Positions 1 through 7,966 of a stretch of 16,218 nt of DNA are shown here, in pieces. A program made the position numbers and the translations under genes. Each line of letters starts with the position of its first letter. The first letter of the stretch is position 1. Source of the DNA: Lachnoclostridium sp. UBA5725 (GTDB lineage Bacteria; Bacillota; Clostridia; Lachnospirales; Lachnospiraceae). Under the pieces are notes generated by a model. It saw only the letters and a list, made by a program, of their open reading frames with translations. It was not told the origin of the DNA and did no database searches. The DNA is taken from assembly GCA_002419585.1 (NCBI GenBank), contig DIGJ01000021.1, positions 1 to 16,218 on the forward strand. Reading direction: 5' to 3'.

Positions 1-18
1 AACTCTTGACAAAGAGCC

Positions 19-70
19 AAAAAAAACACCACCAACTTTTTTCTGTCTTTACACAGATCCGTTGGTGGTG
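19..70 (-). terminator. Intrinsic terminator of the rnf operon
   Basis: A perfect 10-bp inverted repeat (27-36 with 61-70, CACCACCAAC/GTTGGTGGTG) encloses a smaller nested 4-bp stem (43-46 with 53-56). On the minus strand the stem is followed by eight T residues (19-26). It lies 9 nt after the rnfB stop codon, so it ends the operon transcript. Confidence 0.9.
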
Positions 71-79
71 CTAATTAAA

Positions 80-865
80 TTATAATATAATCTTAGAAGG
101 ACACTTCTGTGCACATTTTCCACATTTTGTACATTTTGACTGATCAATATATGCTAGATTGTTTTCGACTGTAACTGCATCAAATTCGCACTGTTTTACG
201 CAGATTCCACATCCGATACATCCTACTTCACAAGCAGCTTTGACATCTTTACCTTTGTCCTTAGAATTACACTGCACTATGTGTTTTGCTTCATAAGGAA
301 TAATCTCAATTAAGTGTTTTGGACATTCAGCTACACACTTACCGCAAGCGACACATTTCTCTTTATCAACCAATGCAATACCATTCACAATGTGAATTGC
401 ATCAAATGCACATGCTCTTACGCAGGAGCCATATCCCATGCATCCATAATAACAGGATTTATCTCCTTCGCCCGGAATAAGAGCTAATTTTTTACAATCA
501 TGAATTCCATAATAATTATATTTAACACTTGTTTTATCGCAGGTACCATTGCATTTTACAAACGCAACACGTCTTTCTCCAGCTTCAGCAGCAGTACCCA
601 TAATGTTACCTATCGCTGATGCAACGGGTGCTCCACCGACAGGACATGCATTTACTGGAGCTTCTCCTTTCACGATAGCTTCTGCTAAGGCATCGCATCC
701 GGCATAACCACATCCTCCACAGTTGTTTCCAGGGAGTTCGTCCCGAATGAACAGTACTCTTTCATCCACTTCTACCGCAAACTTCTTACCTGCTACTCCA
801 AGAATAAGGCCAATTAATAAACCTGTGATACCAATTACCAATGATGCTAATAAAATTCCATTCAT
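80..865 (-). CDS. rnfB: Rnf electron transport complex subunit B (Fe-S)
   Basis: RnfB is the polyferredoxin subunit that takes electrons from reduced ferredoxin and passes them into the membrane part of the Rnf complex. The 261-residue protein has one N-terminal membrane helix (about 5-25). A four-Cys cluster domain follows (C49, C52, C57, C74; NNCGGCGYAGC). Then comes a long Cys-rich region with ferredoxin-type motifs near 138-152, 171-181, 216-226 and 245-255. I count 25 cysteines, enough for about six [4Fe-4S] clusters, as in clostridial and acetogen RnfB proteins. It is the last gene of the operon. Its ATG follows a GAGGGGGG ribosome binding site 8 nt upstream, and the gene starts 15 nt after the rnfA stop. 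The identification is secure; the exact cluster-to-cysteine assignment is inferred. Confidence 0.96.
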   Translation of the reverse strand: MNGILLASLVIGITGLLIGLILGVAGKKFAVEVDERVLFIRDELPGNNCGGCGYAGCDALAEAIVKGEAPVNACPVGGAPVASAIGNIMGTAAEAGERRVAFVKCNGTCDKTSVKYNYYGIHDCKKLALIPGEGDKSCYYGCMGYGSCVRACAFDAIHIVNGIALVDKEKCVACGKCVAECPKHLIEIIPYEAKHIVQCNSKDKGKDVKAACEVGCIGCGICVKQCEFDAVTVENNLAYIDQSKCTKCGKCAQKCPSKIIL

Positions 866-880
866 TTAATTTGCCCCCCT

Positions 881-1456
881 CTATAATAATCCGGCAAAAC
901 CGCAAAATGCGATCGCCATCAGACCTGCTGTAATTAATACGATAGGAGATCCTTTAAATGCATTTGGAATATCGTTATCTTCAATTCTTTCTCGAATACC
1001 CGCCATAATAACAATTGCAATTAAAAATCCTACAGATGTACCAAAACCATTAATAATACTTGGGATTAACGTATGTTCTTTTTGAACATTGATTAAAACA
1101 ACTCCAAGCACTGCACAGTTGGTTGTTATTAGAGGAAGATATACCCCCAGTGCCTGATAAAGCCCTGGCATAATCTTTTTCAAAACCATTTCCACAAATT
1201 GTACCAATGCTGCAATTACGAGAATGAATACAATGGTCTGTAAATAAGTAATATGAAAACGATCTAGAATTTGTGAATAGATAATACTCGAAATGGCAGA
1301 TGCGATTGTAATAACAAAGATAACCGCAAAACCCATTCCAGACGCTGTTTCTACTTTTTTTGAAACTCCAAGGAAAGGACATATTCCAAGGAATTGGCTT
1401 AATACAACATTGTTAACAAGCGCTGCTGCAATTAAAAGAATAATCATTTCTTTCAT
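881..1456 (-). CDS. rnfA: Rnf electron transport complex subunit A (membrane)
   Basis: RnfA is an integral membrane subunit of the ion-pumping ferredoxin:NAD+ oxidoreductase. The 191-residue protein has about six hydrophobic helices. It has the family's two conserved half-membrane cysteines: C26 in SQFLGICPFLG and C114 in ITTNCAVLGV. In Rnf/Nqr structures these pair with the equivalent cysteines of RnfE to hold an Fe-S cluster in the membrane. The length is normal for the family. The ATG lies 3 nt after the rnfE stop, and its GGGAGG ribosome binding site lies inside the 3' end of rnfE, which suggests translational coupling. No defects are visible. Confidence 0.96.
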   Translation of the reverse strand: MKEMIILLIAAALVNNVVLSQFLGICPFLGVSKKVETASGMGFAVIFVITIASAISSIIYSQILDRFHITYLQTIVFILVIAALVQFVEMVLKKIMPGLYQALGVYLPLITTNCAVLGVVLINVQKEHTLIPSIINGFGTSVGFLIAIVIMAGIRERIEDNDIPNAFKGSPIVLITAGLMAIAFCGFAGLL

Positions 1457-1459
1457 TAC

Positions 1460-2284
1460 TTAGTCCTCCCTTCCTTCCGTTTTTTCCATCACTTTATCAA
1501 ATGCTACTTTCGTAGCACCCTCTACGGCTGCTTTTTTTGCTTCAGCTGCCCGTTTCGCCTGGGCTGCTTTTTCAGCCTTTGCTGCTGCCTTCTGCGCTTC
1601 GAGTAAACCATGATTTGCTTCACATGCATTTCCGTGACATTCTCCACAATTTCCACCACAAGCCATTGCCGGTCCACCAGTTACGTTCGTAGCACTTGGC
1701 GCTTTTAATTTATTTTGTAGAGCTGTGAGCATTGCTAGTACAAAGAATGCACCAGGAGCTAAAACAAAAATGGTAATTGGTTCATAGGAAGCTGGCATTA
1801 ATCCAAATCCAAATATCTTACCACTACCAATTAACTCACGGAACAAACCAATCGCCGTAAGTCCCAATGTAAATCCAAGTCCCATTCCAAGTCCATCAAA
1901 GGTAGATAATAAAACTGAATTTTTAGAAGCATACGCTTCTGCTCTACCTAAAATAATACAGTTAACTACAATTAAAGGAATATAAATACCAAGTGCATCA
2001 TAAAGGCTTGGTACGTATGCCTGAAGTAATAATTGAACAACTGTTACAAATGTAGCAACTACTACAATAAATGCTGGAATACGAACTTTATCCGGAATTA
2101 CTTTACGCAAAAGTGAAATCATTGCATTGGATAAAACCAATACTACAGTTGTAGATAATCCCATTCCCAAACCATTCATGGCTGAAACTGTTACTGCCAA
2201 GGTTGGACACATACCTAGCATCAGAACGAAGGTTGGGTTCTCTTTTATAATTCCGTTATATAATCGTTCTAAATATTTGTTCAT
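1460..2284 (-). CDS. rnfE: Rnf electron transport complex subunit E, with Cys-rich C-terminal tail
   Basis: RnfE is the membrane partner of RnfA. About six helices fill residues 18-190. The conserved cysteines C26 (GMCPTLAV) and C109 (VNCIILGRAEA) should share the intramembrane Fe-S cluster with RnfA. I chose the ATG at 2284 (274 aa) because a GGGAGG site lies 7 nt upstream; an earlier in-frame ATG at 2299 overlaps that site. The body ends near residue 197. It is followed by an extra tail of about 75 residues with four cysteines (C209, C213, C216, C221), including CGECH, and then an Ala/Lys/Glu-rich stretch (about 228-270) likely to be one long charged helix. Many RnfE proteins end at about 195-235 residues, so the tail is notable. 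The core assignment is secure; the tail's function is unknown. Confidence 0.95.
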   Translation of the reverse strand: MNKYLERLYNGIIKENPTFVLMLGMCPTLAVTVSAMNGLGMGLSTTVVLVLSNAMISLLRKVIPDKVRIPAFIVVVATFVTVVQLLLQAYVPSLYDALGIYIPLIVVNCIILGRAEAYASKNSVLLSTFDGLGMGLGFTLGLTAIGLFRELIGSGKIFGFGLMPASYEPITIFVLAPGAFFVLAMLTALQNKLKAPSATNVTGGPAMACGGNCGECHGNACEANHGLLEAQKAAAKAEKAAQAKRAAEAKKAAVEGATKVAFDKVMEKTEGRED

Positions 2285-2301
2285 AACCGTTCCTCCCATT
2301 C

Positions 2302-2913
2302 TTAATTCGCAACCATTTCGCCATTTGCATATACAAATGCCAATGCATTGTTTACCGCGTTTGTTACCGCCTTAGTTGTGATGGTTGCACCACTTAAGGC
2401 ATCAATTTCATTATCCGCAGATTTCCCTGTCTTTGTATATGCAATCGTATCGGATTGAATACCAACAAACTGAGATTTGAATTCATCTGTTTTACAATTT
2501 GCGCCAAGACCTGCCGTCTCACTCATTGATAAAACTTCTAATCCGGTAACGGTTCCGCTTACATCGACACCCATAGACAAATCAATTTCGCCACCGTAAC
2601 CTTCTTTGGATCCAAAGGATAATACATAGCCAATCGTACTGCCTGAACCATCTTTTGCTACCAATATTTCACTAATAAACACACCGGGAGTTGAATTATC
2701 AATTGCTTTTGACAATGCTTCCTCTTTCTCAAACGATGATGCCTTTGTAAAAACAGCCTGATATGCTTCTTGTTTTGCTTTTTCATTTGCTGCAATAATT
2801 GGTTGCTCAGTAATTTGATAAACAAAACCAAGCAAACAGCCTGCAATTAAAGTGATGGCAAACAATTTAATTGCATCACCAAACATGGTGTCTTTTTTCT
2901 TGTTATTTTCCAT
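2302..2913 (-). CDS. rnfG: Rnf electron transport complex subunit G (flavoprotein)
   Basis: RnfG is a membrane-anchored flavoprotein with covalently bound FMN, exposed on the outer face in related complexes. The 203-residue protein has an N-terminal membrane helix (about 15-33). Its FMN-binding domain includes ETAGLGA (132-138) and the flavinylation motif SGAT (174-177), where Thr177 should carry the FMN. I chose the ATG at 2913, with GGGAGG about 8 nt upstream. The longer frame from 2934 would start before that site. The gene overlaps the end of rnfD by 11 nt, so the two are probably coupled in translation. rnfE follows after 17 nt. Confidence 0.95.
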   Translation of the reverse strand: MENNKKKDTMFGDAIKLFAITLIAGCLLGFVYQITEQPIIAANEKAKQEAYQAVFTKASSFEKEEALSKAIDNSTPGVFISEILVAKDGSGSTIGYVLSFGSKEGYGGEIDLSMGVDVSGTVTGLEVLSMSETAGLGANCKTDEFKSQFVGIQSDTIAYTKTGKSADNEIDALSGATITTKAVTNAVNNALAFVYANGEMVAN

Positions 2914-3880
2914 TACGCTTGCCCTCCCATCCAAATGCTACTGGAATCGTAACTCGTTCCATCAATGGAACTAAGAGGTTACAGATAATAATTGCGTAGG
3001 ATACTCCTTCCGCAGATCCTCCAAAGATACGAAAGATTCCAGTAAGGAGACCAAGGGATATCGCGAAGATAATCTGACCCATCGGTGTAATTGGGCTGGT
3101 CACATAATCTGTTGCCATAAAGAAAGCTCCAAATATAAGACCACCACCAAGAAGTTGTGCTCCAAGGTAATTTATATCAAATCCATATCCACCAAATATA
3201 AGGGCAAATACTAATAAAGTACCAATATAGATAAATGGAATTTTAGGCGAAATAATCTTTTTCACCATTAAGTAAGCTGCACCAATCAGCAAGCAAAGAG
3301 CACTTGTTTCACCAATCGTTCCAGCGGTTCCCCCAATAAACATACTTAGTAAGTCAACACTATCTCCTGCCTTTGCTACTGCCAACGGAGTTGCTCCAGA
3401 AAATCCATCAATACCCATTGCTCCATTTATAAAATTTGTAGCTTTTGTTACTGCAAAGTCGGTCATTCTACCTGTAAATGAAATCATAAGGAAACATCTT
3501 GCTGCGAGCGCCGGGTTCATAAAATTTTGTCCTAAACCACCAAATAGCTGTTTTACAACAATAATTGCAAATACACTACCCAGCATCGCCATCCACAACG
3601 GAGCGGATGATGGTAAGTTAAGAGCCAAGATAAGACCGGTTACTACTGCACTATAATCTCCAGTAGTAATTGGACGATGCATTCCCTTTTCATAAATATA
3701 CTCAGAAAGTACACACGTTGCAACACATGTTAATATTAGTAATAATGCATTGACTCCAAAGTTATAGATTCCAAATACAGATGATGGAATCATAGCAATT
3801 GCTACATCTCTCATTATGGATTTTGTCGTATCTTTACTTCTCACATGAGGGGATGCAGATACATTTAATAATTCATTCAC
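2903..3880 (-). CDS. rnfD: Rnf electron transport complex subunit D (membrane flavoprotein)
   Basis: RnfD is the large membrane subunit of Rnf; it carries covalent FMN and is thought to form part of the ion path. The protein has many hydrophobic helices and the flavinylation motif SGAT at residues 161-164, with Thr164 the expected FMN attachment site. The reading frame stays open upstream to 4009, but that part overlaps rnfC. The best start is the GTG at 3880, giving 325 aa. It follows an AGGAGGG site 8 nt upstream and begins 13 nt after the rnfC stop. The sequence from there (MNELLNVSASPHVRSKD) matches the usual RnfD N-terminus, whereas the upstream 43 residues do not. The GTG start is therefore real and easily missed. 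Confidence 0.94.
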   Translation of the reverse strand: MNELLNVSASPHVRSKDTTKSIMRDVAIAMIPSSVFGIYNFGVNALLLILTCVATCVLSEYIYEKGMHRPITTGDYSAVVTGLILALNLPSSAPLWMAMLGSVFAIIVVKQLFGGLGQNFMNPALAARCFLMISFTGRMTDFAVTKATNFINGAMGIDGFSGATPLAVAKAGDSVDLLSMFIGGTAGTIGETSALCLLIGAAYLMVKKIISPKIPFIYIGTLLVFALIFGGYGFDINYLGAQLLGGGLIFGAFFMATDYVTSPITPMGQIIFAISLGLLTGIFRIFGGSAEGVSYAIIICNLLVPLMERVTIPVAFGWEGKRNGK

Positions 3881-3893
3881 TGTCTTTACCCTC

Positions 3894-5213
3894 CTACTTC
3901 TTTCGATTTGAAAGAATACTTCTTCTTGTTTGTTTAAATGCCTGTGTAAGTCTTCTTCTAGCAGGACAGACAAACGTACAGCTTCCACATTCACAGCATT
4001 CCATTCCATTTAGTTTCTGGAAACCTTCATCGTCAAACTTCTCTGCATATTCAAGTAACTTTTGTGGTATAACTTTGCTTGGGCAAGCTTCTACGCAACG
4101 GCCACAACGAATACAAGCCGTAGGTTCCTGCTCTGCTACTTCATCCTTTGTTAAACAAAGTAGTGCGGAAGATGTTTTCGTTACCGGAATATTAATATTA
4201 AACAATGCAATCCCCATCATAGGACCACCTGAAACTATCTTCTCAGGCTGTGAAGTAAATCCACCTGCTGCATCAATTAATTCTGCATAGTTCGTTCCTG
4301 TTTTTACATTAAAATTCTGTGGTGACTTAATTGCATCACCAGTAACTGTAACAATACGGCGAATAAGTGGTGTTGATTCACAAATAGCCATATAAATCGA
4401 TATTACTGTGTCCACATTATCAACCACACATCCAGCATCAGAAGGTAGCATACTAGAATTTATTTTTCTTCCGGTAGCAGCATAAATCAGCTGTCTTTCT
4501 GCTCCTTGTGGATATTTCGTCTCTAATACTGTTACTTCCATTCGCTCTTCATTTTTAACAAGCTCTTTCAATCTCTTTATTGCTTCTGGTTTATTATCTT
4601 CTATACAGATAAGACCTTTTGCATGGTCAAATAATTGTAAAATAACCTTTAAACCACCTACGATTTTTTCCGGCTCTTCTAACATCATGCGATAATCAGA
4701 AGTTAAGTAAGGTTCACATTCTGCTCCATTAACCAAAATATAGTCAATCGCATTATCATCCTTTGGTGTTAATTTAATATGAGTTGGAAATCCTGCTCCT
4801 CCCATACCAACAATACCAGCTTCCTTGATACCCTCTCTTATTTCTTCTTTTGTAAGTTTTGTGTAGTCGCGTTTTTTTCCAAGTGTATCAATTGGTGTAT
4901 ATTCATTATCGTTTTCGATCACAACACAATCCACCATGCTACCCGATACGGTAAGCCTTTTTTCAATCGCTTTTACCACTCCAGATACGGAACAGCAGAT
5001 ATTTGCCGAAACAAATCCTTGTGCTTCTCCTATCTTCTGCCCTACTAATACTTTGTCTCCAACCGAAACTATCGGTTTTGCTGGTGCACCAATATGCTGC
5101 GCCATAGGGTATACTAGTTCGCCCTTTGGTAAAACAACTTTTGTAGTAAAATCCTTTGATAAATTTTTTCCGTCAAAAGGATGAATGCCACCTTTAAATG
5201 TTCCTACGGTCAT
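3894..5213 (-). CDS. rnfC: Rnf electron transport complex subunit C (NADH-side, Fe-S/FMN)
   Basis: RnfC is the peripheral cytoplasmic subunit that exchanges electrons with NAD(H). The 439-residue protein has a glycine-rich nucleotide/FMN loop (GMGGAGFPTHIK, 136-147), the conserved GAECEPYLTSDYRMM segment (163-177), and two [4Fe-4S] motifs near the C-terminus: C367/C370/C373/C377 and C406/C409/C412/C416. The length is typical of clostridial RnfC. It is the first gene of the operon, with an AAAGGAGG site before its ATG. The candidate promoter at 5259-5287 would give a leader of only about 40 nt. The order C-D-G-E-A-B matches Clostridium and acetogen rnf operons. Confidence 0.96.
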   Translation of the reverse strand: MTVGTFKGGIHPFDGKNLSKDFTTKVVLPKGELVYPMAQHIGAPAKPIVSVGDKVLVGQKIGEAQGFVSANICCSVSGVVKAIEKRLTVSGSMVDCVVIENDNEYTPIDTLGKKRDYTKLTKEEIREGIKEAGIVGMGGAGFPTHIKLTPKDDNAIDYILVNGAECEPYLTSDYRMMLEEPEKIVGGLKVILQLFDHAKGLICIEDNKPEAIKRLKELVKNEERMEVTVLETKYPQGAERQLIYAATGRKINSSMLPSDAGCVVDNVDTVISIYMAICESTPLIRRIVTVTGDAIKSPQNFNVKTGTNYAELIDAAGGFTSQPEKIVSGGPMMGIALFNINIPVTKTSSALLCLTKDEVAEQEPTACIRCGRCVEACPSKVIPQKLLEYAEKFDDEGFQKLNGMECCECGSCTFVCPARRRLTQAFKQTRRSILSNRKK

Positions 5214-5258
5214 TTCTTCTCCTCCTTTTATTATTCAATCCAAACATATACCTTTTTC

Positions 5259-5287
5259 ATTTTAACTGAATTGTACTATTCCCGCAA
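5259..5287 (-). promoter_or_regulatory. Candidate sigma-A promoter of the rnf operon
   Basis: On the minus strand, TTGCGG (5282-5287) and TAAAAT (5259-5264) are separated by exactly 17 bp. The -10 matches consensus at five of six bases; the -35 matches only its TTG. Transcription would start near 5252. No terminator lies between this site and rnfC, while one lies upstream at 5390-5431, so a promoter is needed about here. Confidence 0.5.
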
Positions 5288-5312
5288 GAATAGTTAATAA
5301 TTTATCAGTTAT

Positions 5313-5340
5313 TTCGACAAACATCTATGAAAAATCGACA
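5313..5340 (-). promoter_or_regulatory. Paired Spo0A-box-like sites upstream of the rnf promoter
   Basis: Minus-strand TGTCGAA (5313-5319) is an exact core match to the Spo0A '0A box'. A second near match, TGTCGAT (5334-5340), lies in the same orientation with centres 21 bp apart, two helical turns. The pair ends about 26 bp upstream of the candidate rnf -35. The sites are seen; Spo0A binding is inferred. A single exact 7-mer is expected about once or twice by chance in a window of this size and composition. Confidence 0.3.
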
Positions 5341-5389
5341 ATTAATAGTTTTTAATGATTAATCCAATCTTTTATCATAGCATAAAAAA

Positions 5390-5431
5390 ACATAGGGTCC
5401 CAATCTTATAAAAGAGATTGACGCTCTATGT
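5390..5431 (-). terminator. Terminator-like hairpin upstream of rnfC
   Basis: The arms ACATAG/CTATGT and CAATCT/AGATTG pair with a partly wobble-paired internal loop between them. On the minus strand the hairpin is followed by seven T residues (5383-5389), as in an intrinsic terminator. No gene on the minus strand between here and asnB would explain it. It may insulate rnf or end an unrecognised short transcript. Confidence 0.5.
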
Positions 5432-5767
5432 TCTCCATGTCATTTTTCTCATTTTCATTCTATTCTGCTCGTATTAGAAATATCCTTCCTGCATTAATTT
5501 TTTTCATATCATTCTTATTGACAAAATATTAGACTGATTTCTGCAAAATGTGTGTCCATTCCAACAGATAATTTACTAAAAAAGGCTGTACACACGAATA
5601 CACATTGTAGATTTGTTATCAATATGCTCTAAACCTAAGGCGATTACCTTTAAAACCCAAATTTCTCGATAGAATTAAAATAAAATAATAATATTTCTTT
5701 ATTAACAACGCACAATCTTTTTTATTCGAATATACTAATTATATATTTAATTAGAGGAGTTGATATA
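5432..5767. other. Intergenic region upstream of asnB
   Basis: AT-rich DNA between the orphan terminator and asnB. Only very short open frames without ribosome binding sites are visible on either strand, for example a 15-codon frame on the minus strand at about 5459-5506. A TTGACA occurs at 5518-5523 (plus) without a good -10. The asnB promoter should lie here, but I cannot fix it: TATACT (5731) and TATATT (5742) are possible -10 elements, and neither has a convincing -35. Confidence 0.4.
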
Positions 5768-7594
5768 ATGTGTTCCATTTGTGGCATCATCGATTTTTGT
5801 AACTTGGATAATGTAACGCCTTCCGTCACTGAAAAAATGAGCCATACCATGGGAAGACGTGGGCCTGATCAATCTGGAATTTATTCCGATGCTTTTGTTT
5901 CTTTTCATCATAACCGACTCGCAATAATGGATGTGGAGCATGGGCAGCAGCCAATGTCTTGTTTCTATAAAGGATCAGAATATACGATTGTGTATAATGG
6001 TGAACTGTATAATACTACTGAATTGACCAAAGAAATAAAAAAAGCCGGTATAACCTTGCAAACAAAGTGCGACACTGAAGTTGTATTATACACCTATGTT
6101 CTTTTTGGCGAGGAGTGCGTTGAGCTTCTAAATGGAATTTTTGCTTTTGCAGTCTATGATAAAAGAAAACAATCTGTGTTTATAGCTCGCGATCGTCTTG
6201 GCGTAAAACCTTTATTCTACTCCATTTTAGGCTCAACTTGTATTTTCGCTTCCGAAATGAAAGCATTGTTGCAGCACCCACGCATGAAACCAAATGTAGA
6301 TTTAAGTGGCTTCTGGCAGCTAATTTTCTTATCTCCAGTTACCCTTCCACAAGAAACTGTTTTTCGTGATATTTTGGAATTAGGACCCGGATTCAAAGCC
6401 ACTTTTAATAGAAATGGGCTTAACGTGAAAAAGTACTGGTCCATACAAGCTAAACCGTTTATCGACAGCAAATCCGATGCCATTCAAATTACAAAAGAGC
6501 TCTTAGAAGATGCCATTCACCGACAGCTTGTTTCCGATGTTCCGCTGTGCACGCTGCTTTCTGGAGGACTTGATTCCTCAATTGTCTCAGCCGTTGCAGC
6601 AAAAGAATACGAACAAGATGGAAAAACCCTGGCAACCTACTCATTTGAATATGAAGGAAATAAAGAAAATTTCAAGACCTCTTTATTTCAACCCCAAGGA
6701 GATGATGAGTTCGCACTTCTTATGGCCTCCTATATTCATTCCGATCATACCGTCCTAAAGGCTCCAACCAAAGAGATTGAACAATTACTTTTTGAAGCAA
6801 CGCTCGCCAGAGATATACCAGGACAGTCGGATATTGATTCCTCGCTCCTTTATTTTTGCAATATTATCAAGAAGCAACACACCGTTACTTTATCTGGCGA
6901 ATGTGCAGATGAAATTTTTGGCGGTTATCCATGGTTCTATCGCAAAGAGATGCTCGATAACCCATTTTACCCTTGGATTCATAATCCTATGATGCGTGCA
7001 AATTTATTTTCTTCTTCCAGCAAAGTAAGCGATGGTTATCATTATCTATCGGATAAATATAAGAATTTTCTTCAACAATGTCCACTCCTTGATAGCGATA
7101 CCGATAGTATGATACAAAGCAGAAAAGCAACCTGGCTCTCTGTTAATTTGTTCATGGCTTCGTTACTAGAAAGAAAAGACCGAATGAGTATGGCAGCTTC
7201 GGTTGAAGTACGAGTTCCGTTTGCAGATCACCGAATACTTGAATATGTATACAACGTACCATGGGAAATCAAATATGAAAATGGAGTAGAAAAGGCACTC
7301 CTTCGAAATGCAATGAAACATGTTCTACCAGTCGAGATTCAAAACAGAAAGAAAAGTCCATATCCCAAAACGCATAATCCAGAATATGAACAGTTAGTAA
7401 CTTCAAAGCTTTCTCACCTACTTAAGTCACAGGATTCAAGGCTTGCACCACTGATTGATTCCAAAAATCTATCTGCCTTCTTGGAACAAGGAAGTTCAAC
7501 TTGGTTTGGGCAGCTTATGTCAAAGCCGCAACTTATTGCATGGCTAATACAGCTTGAATATTGGCTTACAACATATCAAATCAATCTTGTATAG
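5768..7594 (+). CDS. asnB: Asparagine synthetase B (glutamine-hydrolysing)
   Basis: This enzyme makes asparagine from aspartate, ATP and glutamine in the cytoplasm. The 608-residue protein has both expected domains. The N-terminal class II glutamine amidotransferase domain has catalytic Cys2 (MCSICGI, exposed after Met removal), RGPDQSG (31-37) and YNGELYN (76-82). The C-terminal ATP-pyrophosphatase synthetase domain has the PP-loop SGGLDSS (265-271), SGECADEIFGGYPWFY (376-391) and the conserved RMSMAASVEVRVPF (472-485). The length fits the long AsnB form. A GAGGAG site lies 8 nt before the ATG. It is transcribed divergently from rnf and appears monocistronic, with a hairpin about 25 nt after the stop. 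Similar proteins also act in peptide or glycan amidation, but no such neighbours are present. Confidence 0.95.
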   Translation: MCSICGIIDFCNLDNVTPSVTEKMSHTMGRRGPDQSGIYSDAFVSFHHNRLAIMDVEHGQQPMSCFYKGSEYTIVYNGELYNTTELTKEIKKAGITLQTKCDTEVVLYTYVLFGEECVELLNGIFAFAVYDKRKQSVFIARDRLGVKPLFYSILGSTCIFASEMKALLQHPRMKPNVDLSGFWQLIFLSPVTLPQETVFRDILELGPGFKATFNRNGLNVKKYWSIQAKPFIDSKSDAIQITKELLEDAIHRQLVSDVPLCTLLSGGLDSSIVSAVAAKEYEQDGKTLATYSFEYEGNKENFKTSLFQPQGDDEFALLMASYIHSDHTVLKAPTKEIEQLLFEATLARDIPGQSDIDSSLLYFCNIIKKQHTVTLSGECADEIFGGYPWFYRKEMLDNPFYPWIHNPMMRANLFSSSSKVSDGYHYLSDKYKNFLQQCPLLDSDTDSMIQSRKATWLSVNLFMASLLERKDRMSMAASVEVRVPFADHRILEYVYNVPWEIKYENGVEKALLRNAMKHVLPVEIQNRKKSPYPKTHNPEYEQLVTSKLSHLLKSQDSRLAPLIDSKNLSAFLEQGSSTWFGQLMSKPQLIAWLIQLEYWLTTYQINLV

Positions 7595-7618
7595 TGTCAT
7601 TTCATAGAATAAGGAAGA

Positions 7619-7654
7619 CGCGTTAGATTTAGTTTCAAACTAACTTCCAACGCG
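7619..7654 (+). terminator. Hairpin after asnB, possible terminator
   Basis: CGCGTT (7619-7624) pairs with AACGCG (7649-7654), and inside it TAGTTT (7630-7635) pairs with AAACTA (7637-7642) around one base. The downstream T content is modest (CTCTTTCGTAGTTTC), so as an intrinsic terminator it is weak. Confidence 0.45.
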
Positions 7655-7851
7655 CCTCTTTCGTAGTTTCTTCCGTTATATCAATAATTCTATCCTCGCT
7701 AAACGCAGAAATAATTGAAAATAGAGATTTCAAGTCCGCTTACGGCACTTATCGTTGAATATACCCTTGATTTATTCCAATAATTCATTTCCTTAGTATA
7801 GTCTTTATCATAGGTAACCTGATAATTTCCAATTGTTTTTTCATAATTATA
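7635..7851 (-). pseudogene. Probable frameshifted gene remnant
   Basis: Two overlapping minus-strand frames read like protein but have no start codon or ribosome binding site. One (7699-7851) begins YNYEKTIGNYQVTYDKDYTK and continues with MNYWNKSRVYSTISA. The other (7635-7739) contains DLKSLFSIISAFSEDRIID and ends ITEETTKEARWKLV before TGA. Joining them needs one frameshift at about 7735-7750, and stops block both frames upstream. I do not recognise the family. The remnant runs antisense to the asnB terminator hairpin. Chance open frames in AT-rich DNA remain a real alternative. Confidence 0.3.
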
Positions 7852-7911
7852 CTAGTAAAATACATTGATTTTAAATAATCATACCATGTATAATATTACC
7901 ATACATTTAGG

Positions 7912-7941
7912 TTGCAATTGTTAGAAATTTGAAGTGATAAT
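7912..7941 (+). promoter_or_regulatory. Candidate promoter of the 50-aa membrane protein
   Basis: TTGCAA (7912-7917) and GATAAT (7936-7941) are spaced by 18 bp. The -10 matches at five of six bases and the -35 at four. The expected start is about 20 nt before the ATG at 7967, leaving room for the GGAGGT site. Confidence 0.45.
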
Positions 7942-7966
7942 GAGATAAAATTATGGAGGTAATTTC

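Noticed and set aside
1622..1660. Heme c attachment site in RnfE
   Set aside because: CGECH fits CXXCH, but the tail should face the cytoplasm and no cytochrome c maturation genes are in view; it is kept only as an unexplained Cys motif.
3881..4009. 43-residue N-terminal extension of RnfD overlapping rnfC
   Set aside because: A strong AGGAGGG site and GTG at 3880 give the usual RnfD N-terminus; the extension is antisense-free overlap with rnfC in another frame and has no family match.
4779..5184. Open frames on the plus strand across rnfC, and similar frames opposite other genes
   Set aside because: They lie fully antisense to well-supported genes and show no ribosome binding sites or recognisable domains.
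5459..5506. 15-codon minus-strand frame upstream of the orphan terminator
   Set aside because: No ribosome binding site, and the length is expected by chance in AT-rich DNA.
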